DNA from: Choristoneura fumiferana
Lineage: Eukaryota; Arthropoda; Insecta; Lepidoptera; Tortricidae
Assembly (NCBI RefSeq): GCF_025370935.1
Contig: NC_133490.1
Coordinates: 2,014,243 to 2,078,242, forward strand
Direction: 5' to 3'
DNA length: 64,000 nucleotides
A model generated the notes under the pieces. That model saw only the letters and a list, made by a program, of their open reading frames with translations, made no database searches and was not told where the DNA came from. Numbering within the stretch: position 1 is the stretch's first letter; each line of letters opens with the position of its first letter. Shown piece after piece: positions 10,377-19,607 of the stretch. The translations under genes and the position numbers were made by a program.

Positions 10377-11201
10377 ATTGACTTAAATGAATGAAGTACT
10401 TGATGTGTTTAAATCAAGTAAATAACCTCTGAATTCAATGACGAACGATAAATGCTTACACTGAATAACAATAGTCACACCCTGTGAGCTACACTTCTAT
10501 TAAACTACCTACCTAAAAGTTACCTTTAACAACAATCGACGCGCACAACAATAAATCTCACTGTTTGATCAAATTAAACACAACTGTATTTAAACTTAAA
10601 CCTCACTAAAACAGCATTTGTTTACTTATGCCGTAATGATTAACTGATAACGTGATAATGATAAGATTATTGATTACAGATAACGATTGTTGATTATGTT
10701 GATAAATAAATGACATTTGCCACAAATGAACGAATGAATGAGTCAGTTATGCGCTCATCTGACCATAGATAATGCAACTCGCAAGTTGTCCGAATTGATC
10801 GGAGTGAAGTGAATGACAATTTATAAAAAACACTTAAAGTCTTTGAATGAATGAATGAGAATGTGATTGACTTGCCGAGTTCCGTCCGTTCTCCGATGAT
10901 TTGTGTGATGACTTGCTTGCTTGTTTGCTACTCGCAACAAGATGGCGGCGAAATTTCTTCCAATGATGAATATTTCGAGTGTCAATACCTATTGCACTAT
11001 TTAAACCGCACTTTCACTCACTGCGAAAATGACTTAACGCGCACTGAATTTAATGTCTTAATATTATTAATTATATGATAATATGATGTGAAGTATGCGC
11101 GCGCGGCGCCCGCCGTGCCGAGATGATAATGAAGTACACGCGCCCTGCGACGTACGTTATCGTGCTGATTCTTTTCTAACGTTCTTCTAACGTTCTGCTC
11201 C
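10377..11201 (-). other. 5' leader of BEL-type element
   Basis: About 825 bp of non-coding DNA between the primer binding site and gag. It is unusually rich in TGA on the plus strand (TCA on the sense strand), as are gag and pol. No conserved ORF was found; the 75-aa plus-strand frame at 10851-11078 has no recognisable motif. Confidence 0.6.
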
Positions 11202-11219
11202 CTCTCATGGGTTCCACCA
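11202..11219 (-). promoter_or_regulatory. Candidate tRNA primer binding site
   Basis: On the sense strand, 4 nt inside the 5' LTR, the sequence TGGTGGAACCCATGAGAG begins with TGG, as needed to pair with a tRNA 3' CCA end. I cannot name the tRNA from the sequence alone. Confidence 0.6.
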
Positions 11220-11223
11220 AAAA

Positions 11224-11800
11224 TGTTGGCAATTCTCGCCCTGAGAACTGCCGGTGGGTTGATTTTGATTAGATGTGCGTGCGCACCCTGCGTCGCTTAT
11301 ACTTAGACCAAACCGCTGGCCTCGCGGGTTCGATGTGCAGGCCGCGCCTTGGTCGTCGCTGATGATGCCGATGTGAAGGCAGACCCTCTCCCGAGCCCCT
11401 GGGATCGGTCTGGACAGCTGCCGCCTCCTGTAGCTAGCTGCCGCCGGTGTCGTGTGAAGGGTTGAGGTTATGACGATGAAATCAAACTGCGATTACGTTC
11501 ACCACTATATTTCGCGTTACTGATACCGTACAACTGTTTATATCTATAAATATGATTCAGATGATCTTAGATTACTTAATGACACGATTTGACACTGAGA
11601 GCTCCGCTCTGACCCCGAGATCGCTATAGACGTCCAACGCCTCTCAGTGCTTTTGAATGACTCCCCGGTCGAATGAGTGACCGGTCCATTGACATACATA
11701 GGCTGTCAAAAACAATAAAAATGATTTAAGGGTCCATCACACATTCCCGTAAAGTGACTTCTACACGACCCGACCTACGATGTTACGTTTTGCGTAAACA
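11224..11800 (-). repeat. 5' LTR of BEL-type element
   Basis: 577 bp, identical to 3982-4557 except for one extra C. In minus orientation it is the promoter LTR. An AT-rich TATA-like stretch (sense TTATAGATATAAA, around 11538-11550) could serve as core promoter, but the start site cannot be placed. Confidence 0.93.
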
Positions 11801-12129
11801 ATTATTACAATATTGTCATCCTACAAATTACTGTTTATATACATTTTGCGCATAAAACAAATATAGTATTGTTCTTATTTTGATGTATTTGTATATCGTA
11901 TTTTTTTTATTATTATTTACTACGGACCAAGCGTCACTGCAAAATTTGGCAAGAAATACAATTGAAAACTTCCATTTAAAACTTAAATCTAGGTTTTGAA
12001 AACTGTCCACGGCTTTCCCGACAGCTCTCAAGTTCATCTATTTCAATCGAATTAGTGATTTTATGTTAGGATTATTTTGTACATTTGTGTATTTATATTA
12101 TGAAAGCTACATGTATGTGTAGGCTTAGA
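11801..12129. other. AT-rich spacer, nothing recognised
   Basis: Unique-looking AT-rich DNA right of the BEL element. It holds only short ORFs without motifs. Confidence 0.4.
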
Positions 12130-12320
12130 CTATCTATTTTAATTTTTAAACTCCTTTTTGTTTGTCCCTGACTGAAATGCTCCTCTCATCCACTCAAAGG
12201 TTGAACTGGTAGAGATCCCTTAAAGGATAAGTTCGCCTTTGTACACATATTTTCATTGTTTGTCGTCTGTGTTTGTTTACTTATTTGTACAATAAAGAGT
12301 TACATACATACATACAACAT
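12130..12320 (+). mobile_element. LINE 3' end fragment
   Basis: CTCCTCTCATCCACTCAAAG, then TAGAGATCCCTTAAAGG, then GTACAATAAAGAGTT and a (CATA)n tail. The same block in reverse forms the 3' end of the LINE remnant at 53498-54240, and a shorter version is at 40730-40830. The 5' part of the element is missing here, as expected of a 5'-truncated LINE. Confidence 0.65.
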
Positions 12321-13730
12321 GTGGACTCGCTTGTTTTAAACAATCCCAATATAAAACCTCTACCATCCTACAATCTCGTATCAGCTATCTTTCAAGAACA
12401 ATTCAGACCAGTAAATAAAAGTGCCTTATTCTCAAGGAAACATTAGGCTTAATGTTTCTCGGTTGGCTGGTCTAAGTTTATTTAGACGTTATATTTGACA
12501 TTTGTTCTGTTTAGAGATTACGTTCATGCAGCGGTCGTGCTGAATGATATGCAGGTTTTGTTATGGTTTACTTACCTAAGGTTTCAATCATTCAAGAACA
12601 GGATACAAAGTCAATACTTTGAGGAAAAACATAGGTAATGGAGCTAACCTATGTTTTTTCCTCCTTATGTAAACTACGTTAAGCTTTAATTTTTAAATTT
12701 TCCGAGATAAAAGAATTCTATGTGTTAATTCAGTTATAAGCTAAGTGTGTTCCCAATTCACAAGAATTATGTCGTGTCGTTTTGCGTAAGAGTAACAAAC
12801 ATTCATAAATCGTACACTTCGCATGTACTCTATGCATAATTTATCCTGCCTTAGCTAGAGTGGACACTTTTCTTTAGGCAATCTGGAAATGAGAGAAACG
12901 TCGGATACAGCAACTCGAAATTTGTTAAAATAAGCCTTTCCATACTTGTCAGCAACTGACCTCATGTAAAAAATTAGGCAACTAGATAGAAATTAGGAAT
13001 CGAGTTATACGGCACTGCAATGTCACTGCTTTTTATTCTCCATCTGGTTTGCCGTAACGCTCCAATCTTTACTCCTCCGATATTTCACGAATCTCTTTGT
13101 CCCCACTATCGGCAGCTCTGTTGCAAGCGCTAACCCAATTTGTAAGGTTTTCAGTAGAGATGTTATCATATCACGAAGAAGGATACCGGAACTAGTGTCG
13201 TGTCGTGACCGGAAGTATTTACTGTATTTATTGGCCTGAGCTAGGTCATAAGCGAAGGTCAAATCGACAAAAGAACAGCTAATATAGTTTCAATTTTGTA
13301 ATTCATACCTTTAACGAATGCTCGCAACAGATTTACCATACAAGTTACAAATTAACAATAGAATAACAAAGGCAAAAATAAGGGGAATCCGAGGACAAGT
13401 AAATTTTTGAACGTACGCGTTCTGAGGACCATTTTTTGAAAACGAATAGAAGTTATACAAATCCACAATTGCTACAAAACTAGAGCTCAAAATCAGTTTT
13501 TTCACAAGTTTTCAGTCATTTTCTACTATTACTTTTCTGTTTTAAATTCAGCATGATTTGTACTTTCTTCGACTCCTCACTTCTCTTCCACTCAAATTTC
13601 TAACACTCGCTAGTTAAATAATCACGGATTTTAAACTAATAATTTTTTACGATATTTCGGCCACATTGAAGCGGCCGTGGTCACCAGTTGACTGAAGACA
13701 TTACATAGAGCAAGTATCACTTTTTTAGAT
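12321..13730. other. No recognised feature
   Basis: AT-rich DNA with short ORFs (for example minus strand 13023-13262) that have no recognisable domain. Some inverted sequence occurs near 12590-12670 (AAAAACATAGGT and ACCTATGTTTTT), which is a local hairpin only. Confidence 0.4.
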
Positions 13731-13910
13731 GACCGGATAGTCAAGTGGTTAGAAAATCCGACTACAAAGCTTGAGGTCCGGGATTCGATCTCCGGTCGGG
13801 GCGCAGATATTTGTATGAATAATACGAATGCTTGTTAAGTGGTTTGGGACAAGGGCAATTGATGTCAATAATGTCCCATGATATTTATTTGTTACCTACT
13901 TATTTATTTA
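13731..13910 (+). mobile_element. tRNA-derived SINE
   Basis: A tRNA-like head with an A-box-like AGTCAAGTGGTTAG and a B-box-like GGGATTCGATCTCC (near 13789-13802), about 45 bp apart, is followed by a non-tRNA body (ATATTTGTATGAATAATACG) and an AT-rich tail. The clover-leaf is incomplete, so this is a SINE rather than a tRNA gene. The 85-bp SINE head at 45493-45577 is of the same family in reverse. Confidence 0.75.
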
Positions 13911-14284
13911 TTCTTTAACCGTGCGGGTTTTTTGAAAGGTATTTTCACAGGCGTTAATTTGATAAAATTTCGCCGTCAAACATAGCAGTTTGGCGTGAAT
14001 ATTATAATGTGTAGTACCTAAGTTGTAATTTAAATATATAAATAAATAAAAAATCGACACCAGGGTGCTGATCCACGGTTTCTTTGCCTGGTTTAAAAGT
14101 TATAAGCCTCAAAGCAAATTTTAGATGTAAAATAAATTGTGTTCATGTAACGTGACACCTCAATACCTGCCTTATCCCTTTTCATTTGAAGTCGGCTCTA
14201 TTCCTGATTATACGCCAAACGTGCTTGTTCTGTCGTAGTGTTATCTACTTGAGCTTTCTTCTGGTCAATGTTAATTACAGACAA
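13911..14284. other. No recognised feature
   Basis: AT-rich spacer without ORF or recognised repeat. Confidence 0.4.
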
Positions 14285-14460
14285 GTAAGCGAGAGGACTG
14301 TCATCGACGAGGTAGACCAAGAATAAGGAGATGGCGGAACGATTTGGACGTGTACGCAATGGATTGGCCTGTCATTGCACTGGACTGGGAGGTGTGGAGA
14401 TCAAGAGGAGAGGCCTTTGCCCAGGAGTGGGACACTATTCCAGGCTAGCTAAAAAAAACC
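14285..14460 (+). mobile_element. Decayed LINE 3' end
   Basis: GAGATGGCGGAACGATTTGG ... GGAGAGGCCTTTGCCCAGGA, then GTGGGACACTATTCCAGGC and an A run. It corresponds to the terminal RT ORF codons (W...EAxCPAVG) and tail of a LINE. Related copies are at 34575-34835 and 57480-57625. Confidence 0.6.
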
Positions 14461-14469
14461 GAGAAAGGC

Positions 14470-14590
14470 CAAAAAAAGGCCGGCAGCGCACTTGAGACTC
14501 TTCTGGTGTTGCAGGTGTCCATAAACGTCGGTAATTGCTTACCATCAGGTGATCCATTTGCTCGTTTTCCCCCTATTCCATAAAAAAAAT
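14470..14590 (+). repeat. R-E related 3' end
   Basis: GCCGGCAGCGCACTTGAG..TCTGGTGTTGCAGGTGTCC, then TTACCATCAGGTGATCC and ATTTGCTCGTTTTCCCC with an A-rich tail. It is a diverged 3' end of the R-E repeat seen at 24425-24802. Confidence 0.6.
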
Positions 14591-14669
14591 CATCCAATAC
14601 TTAAAGTCATCGTCATCCTCTTTAGTATATATATTTTTGCATTTGGAACGATCCAGCTCTTGTCTGTGG

Positions 14670-14835
14670 GTAGGCATCAAAATCAAAGTCAAAGTCAAAA
14701 AATATTTATTCAATTTAGGCTATAACAAGCACTTATGAATGTCAAAAAAAAATCTACCACCGCGGTTCGGAAAAACCTCTGTTGAGAAGAATCCGGCAAG
14801 AAACTCAACGAGGTATATTTTCATCTCCAGGAACT
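14670..14835 (-). mobile_element. LINE 3' UTR fragment
   Basis: In minus orientation it reads GAGTTTCTTGCCGGATTCTT ... GGTTTTTCCGAACCGCGG ... and ends TTGACTTTGACTTTGATTTTG. A related layout occurs on the plus strand at 22500-22765 (TTTCTTGCGGCGCATTCTTC ... TGATTTGAATTTGAATTTTG). These are 3' UTRs of a common lepidopteran LINE group. Confidence 0.6.
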
Positions 14836-14883
14836 CGTCGGCAACATTAAGGGTCTGCTAAGCTTCCTCCAGGAGCTAGCCTG

Positions 14884-14991
14884 GTACAGTCACCAGCAAT
14901 AATATCTGCCACAGAGGAGCGTGAAAAAATATCTGACACGACCTTCCGGCCCTAGAAAAGTCGTATCAGATATTGGTGCTGGTGACTGTAC
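14884..14991. mobile_element. Palindromic MITE, GTACAGTCACCAGCA ends
   Basis: Left end GTACAGTCACCAGCAATAAT and right end ATTGGTGCTGGTGACTGTAC are inverted copies (one mismatch), and ATATCTGNCAC/GTNTCAGATAT extends the pairing. It is 108 bp with no ORF. Confidence 0.75.
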
Positions 14992-17158
14992 GAATAGTGC
15001 CTATAGCCAGCACGCAAAATAGGTGCACATAGGCATCGAGTTGCGGAGAACAGCCCGCTAATACTATACTAAGTATGGCTAGGCATGAGCCAAGGGGATT
15101 GATTTCCGTTTCAAGTGGGTGCTGCCATTATTGCTATTTTGCCATGTTGCTGTAAACAAAAACAATAAAAAACGTACCAAAACTACTTCTGGGTTATACT
15201 TAAACATGTACGTGTACGTGGAATTTCGTTAATAAATAAATTAATCTTTTTTTTAAAGAATCCCCTGGGCAATGTTTCCTAAGATGCTGTTAGCGTTTCC
15301 TCTTTATAATGAAAGTTATTTTTAGTCTTGTTCGACGGAAGTAAAACAGTTTTTTTTTAATTGCAAAGAAGATGTCAGATTCATGATTGTTGTTCCATTT
15401 TGTTTCATTGTGTTTACTTAAGGAGCATCCAGTTCAGAGACGTAATTCAAATTTTGCTGGCATAAACGCTAAGAAGCAAGTTTTCGTAAGTGTGCTTAAT
15501 ATTTTGGTGTAGTCAGTTTGAGTGATGTAAGGGTTTTAAACTATTAATAAATTTGGAAGCTGGCTGTTAACTTGTTGTGTTCGTTTTGTAAAGGCAAATT
15601 GGATTTCAAACATGCAACTGCATGTTGGCTTCGATGCAAGGAATCCGTCAATATCGTGTACCGTGTTCGCCCTGCTCGACTAGGAGTCGCCGATACCCAA
15701 TTTGTGTCACGGTGTCGTACAAAAACAACGAACTGTTCTTCCGCTGCAAAATCCTATAATAAACGTGTGAGTTCAGGAAGAAGAATATTATCAAGCGGGA
15801 GTCGGTTTTAGAGAATACAATACATTTAGAAACTTCGCAAATAGAATTAAAACAACACGTTTCAATTTATTGTTGCAGTGGCAATAAAAAAATACATATT
15901 ACGAGTACTTATACCTTTTATTTTAGCTGTAATACAGCCCAGTGATAGACAAACAGAAGGACAGCGAAGCGAAGGTACTAAAGTTCTGTTTATAACCCTC
16001 TAAAAAGGATTACATTCAATTAGTGAGTAACGTACTTACATCTAAAACCCACGGAAACACAAAAAACACGTGCGCGTTAATAGCAAAAGGACATGGGTAC
16101 TGAACGGAAATACACACCTTTCTAAATGGAACTCTTTTATGACAGTTATATGTTAAATCCAATGTCGCTAATTTAGACAGGCGTTTGCTTCTTGATTTAA
16201 TCGGACTCACTTTAATTTACTCAGTTCACAATACGCTGTGAGCCGGTTAGAGTAGTTTGGCAGCGCAGTGGCCGAGGCCGACAAATAGCCTACTCCGGTT
16301 GCGGTCGCAAGCCGCCAAGCCGGGCAAACTGGCCAATCCCAGCCGGGCAATCTCTTGCTCTAACAGACAATATTATTATTTATTGCCCGAATATTCCGAT
16401 TAACTTCCGAATGCAACGCAAAGTCAGGAATCCTGACCGTGCATTTGAAAAGGCACTACCCCGGTTGAGTTTCGAGCTTGGTTTGCTATAAAGCTTATGC
16501 GTTTCACTGTACATAGTCAAGAAGAAATGATTCTTTCTTGCCACTGTTTTACGCTCTGAAATGGTCTATTAGGCAAAAGAAAACTTGAATGGTTAATTAT
16601 GTTTACTAGACTTTACATGGCTTTGCACGAGTAATCCATATAAATAGCAGTTGAAATAAATCTTGGAATTGGAATAAATAATAAAATAAATGTGTTATTC
16701 CATACGACCAGCTCACACACATATCTACATACTAAATTTTATCCAAATCTGACAAACTTTTTAGCAATAGCCAATTAGCTCACACACTTTCGCATTGATA
16801 ATATTTGTAGAATCGACTTCCGAAAAAACCTTCGCTTAAGTCAAATGAAATGATTTATAGTAAAAGCCTGCTTTAGTTTCTTATATGTACAATGTGTCAT
16901 GTCGTGATTTTGTGGTGTTTACGATGATCCTCTGAAATGTCTCTGAATATTAGTCCCCTGTTTTCGAACGGTTTTCCTTTTCGCACGTTTGGCCAGAATT
17001 TATTTACTGGGTTCAATTTCCGCTTTTAAATAAATCTTGGCTTACAAAAGCAGATAAATTTCAACAATGTGCACGACGGTGCACAGCTTATGTGATTTTT
17101 ATTCGAACATAAAATGTGACTTTCTGATTAAACAAGCGATTTAAGCCTATTTGTGAAC
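14992..17158. other. No recognised gene; one GC-rich patch
   Basis: Mostly AT-rich. The patch at about 16240-16370 (GCCGAGGCCGACAAATAGCC ... AAGCCGGGCAAACTGGCCAA) is distinctly GC-rich, but I see no ORF, splice pattern or repeat match that explains it. The ORF at 15572-15811 has no motif. Confidence 0.4.
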
Positions 17159-17373
17159 TAGGGCAAACCTTGGCTTATTGGTGATACTTTATAATTCGGT
17201 GATACTGCGTTATTATCTTACGTTGAGCTTACAACTAAATCGCTGCCCACCCGATTGCAAGCATCAAATTCAAAACTGACAGCGGCCATCGATTTCATAG
17301 CTTACATTTCCTCATAGTGAGATCTGTGTAAGATAATAAAGCAGTATCACCGATAACCCAAGGTTTAGCCCTA
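17159..17373. mobile_element. MITE with TA-flanked terminal inverted repeats
   Basis: Left TA-GGGCAAACCTTGGCTTATT and right inverted counterpart AACCCAAGGTTTAGCCC-TA. Pairing continues through GGTGATACT..TTATTATCTTAC. TA at both edges suggests a mariner-like target duplication. No ORF. Confidence 0.7.
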
Positions 17374-17854
17374 CTTTATACATTGAAAAAAAAATACCCA
17401 TGGTTTGAAAACTTAAGTACCTATGTATTTTTCATACAAAATATTTTGTAACTCTTAAATTGCATTTGTTCCGCACCAGCTAAATTAAAAGTGTTTCCAC
17501 CAACTTTACAGACAACAGAGCAATTCTAAACACCAAGTATGATTTCACAGCAGAATACAATTTGAAAACAACTCCGGAGTCCATGAAAGTTGCTTGTTAT
17601 AATTCACGAGGAGCAAATTACCGCTTGTGCCAATTTTACCAACAAAACTTTGCCATTGGCAAACACGATATATTTCTTTAAGTCCCTAAGGTGAGAGGTT
17701 GATGTTCTCTTTGTATTGTTTCGTCGGGAGAAGTTGTAAGTTGTGCAGGCACGTGGGTGCGAGGTTACTCGCAACTTGGGACAATGTGTGACAACGTTTC
17801 TTGGCTCCTGACACTTGTACGCCGCATTGTCAGAATCTTCTTATCTTGGAGTTT
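17374..17854. other. No recognised feature before the assembly gap
   Basis: AT-rich, no ORF. Confidence 0.4.
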
Positions 17855-17954
17855 NNNNNNNNNNNNNNNNNNNNNNNNNNNNNNNNNNNNNNNNNNNNNN
17901 NNNNNNNNNNNNNNNNNNNNNNNNNNNNNNNNNNNNNNNNNNNNNNNNNNNNNN
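17855..17954. other. Assembly gap, 100 N
   Basis: Exactly 100 N, a common placeholder for a gap of unknown size. Any reading frame crossing it is meaningless. Confidence 0.99.
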
Positions 17955-18066
17955 TTATACAAGAGGGCAGCTTATATAATTAATAAATTTTATGTTATAT
18001 CTAAATATTACAATCACATTAAACTGACTTACTTTTATGACATTCTTAATCAATTAATATATTAGT

Positions 18067-19350
18067 AACTAGCTTTTGCCCGCGACTTCGTCCGCGTGGA
18101 ATAGTATCTTTGGAAAGTATTTAATTTATTTTAGGGTACCTAATCTGCCAATAATAGCACATAGAAACTTCTACGGTTTACTGAAAATTACCTATTTTAA
18201 TACATATCTAAACTATTTTTTTTTGTTCTTCCATTCTTTGGTAAAATATAAGTTCTACCCTACCAACACAAAAGGACTAATTCTTCATAGTGAGCTCTTG
18301 ACATCTTACGTCCTGTATTGTAAGTTAGGAGGGTAGGATTATAATTAAGACGGCATTCTTACTAAGCATTGCTACACTATTTCTATACTTATAGTAAATT
18401 TGTTTGGAATTCCTTACGAACTTTCATCCCCATATTTTCAAGTAGGTATGAAAATGTCGAAATTTGAAAAGAGCCGGAACAAATGTTTTTTAGGTTCCTA
18501 CCTCAAAAGGAAAAAATTGAACTCTTATAGGATGACTTTGCTGTCCGTCCGTCCGTCTGTCTGTCAAGACCCTTTATCCCGTAAACGTGCGGAGTATTTA
18601 TCGAGTTGAAATTAAAACCCTAAACTTAAAAAAATTATAGGTACTTTCGGCTGTCTAGAAACTTGAAATTTTGTATAAAGGAAGCTCTTATAGCAAATTA
18701 TATTCCCTTTATAGCAAAATAAGTAAGAAAAATCTGAAAATCATAATTTTCATGTCTGACTGTCTATGTAATAAGCCATGTAAAATGACCCCACATTGCG
18801 TACATTTTGCTTATGAGCTTGGCTCTGCTAACACTTGATATTCATAAATACCTATGCACGGAACCCTTGACGCGCGAGTTCGAGTCGATTTTAACCGGTT
18901 TAAGAAGAAGAAGAATTTAAAAAACGTTCGAACAATTATTTATCTCTTATCACGTGCCCAAATACCAAGTTTCATAAAAAGAAACATCGATTTATCTTCG
19001 ATAATGACGACCTTCCATATGAGCTTTCATCCCCTATTTCATCCCCTCAAGGTCGAATTTTCAAAAAAGCTAAAACACATACCGACTTATTTCTTATTAA
19101 GTGCTAAATGCCAAGTTTCATGCTTTTATTCCAACAGCGACGAACTTCCTCCATATAAAACTTCACCCCCATATTTCAACCCCTTAAACCTTTTTTTTCG
19201 CGATAAAAGATAGCCTATGTTCTTTCCCATGGTCTATTCTATCTCTGTACCAAATTTCATCCAAATCGGTTCAGCGGTTTTTGCGTGAAAGCGTAACAGA
19301 CAGACAGACAGACAGACAGAGTTACTTTCGCATTCTTATAATATTAGTAA
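18067..19350 (+). repeat. R-A repeat with a GGTTCC-type repeat inside
   Basis: Starts AACTAGCTTTTGCCCGCG (18067) and ends CTTATAATATTAGTAATGG (about 19350), the usual two ends of R-A. The 3' part has CCAAATTTCATCCAAATCGG, TTCAGCGGTTTTTGCG and a (CAGA)n run at 19296-19321. In the middle (18480-18850) lies a second repeat with CCGTCCGTCTGTCTGTC and GACCCTTTATCCCGTAAACG, related to 51500-52045. No coding motif. Confidence 0.65.
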
Positions 19351-19465
19351 TGGAATAATGATTACGCCGCAAACGCTGAATATTTAGCCTAAATGCAGTC
19401 GAAAAACTGTAACAAATGTGTTAAAAAGAGAGTTCCCCTGAAAACCTGAAGACTTTGCATGACAC

Positions 19466-19607
19466 TAAGGCCCACTTGCAGATAAACACATAAATCTCGA
19501 GTTAGCGTTAAGCTCAGTTTAGTAGTGTCAAATTGTATGGAACTGTCAAGCTTAAGTCTGGATTAACTACTAAATCTAGATTTATTTTTTCCTGCAAGAC
19601 GGCCTAA
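19466..19607. mobile_element. MITE, TTAGGCC ends
   Basis: Left TAAGGCCCACTTGCAG and right CTGCAAGACGGCCTAA are imperfect inverted repeats, followed by AAATCTCGAG/CTAGATTT inner pairing. 142 bp, no ORF. Confidence 0.6.

Larger units (their letters stand above)
3982..11800 (-). mobile_element. Complete BEL-type BEL/Pao LTR retrotransposon
   Basis: A 7819-bp element bounded by near-identical direct repeats that begin TGTTGGCAA and end GTAAACA on the plus strand (TG...CA in both readings). Inside, on the minus strand, are a primer-binding-site candidate next to the 5' LTR, a leader, gag with three zinc knuckles, pol with protease-RT-RNase H-integrase in that order, and a purine tract next to the 3' LTR. 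LTR identity (one 1-base difference) and open frames point to a recent insertion. The flanks do not show the 5-bp duplication expected for this group (TCAAT left, ATTAT right). Confidence 0.95.

Noticed and set aside
13620..13725. Second ribozyme-bearing element suggested by CGATATTTCGGCCAC and CGGCCGTGG
   Set aside because: The core order needed for a hammerhead is absent and no second copy is in the window.
13731..13810. Possible tRNA gene
   Set aside because: A and B boxes are present, but the acceptor stem and anticodon arm are not intact and a SINE body follows.
17757..18065. ORFs at the N gap
   Set aside because: They span 100 undetermined bases and have no meaning.
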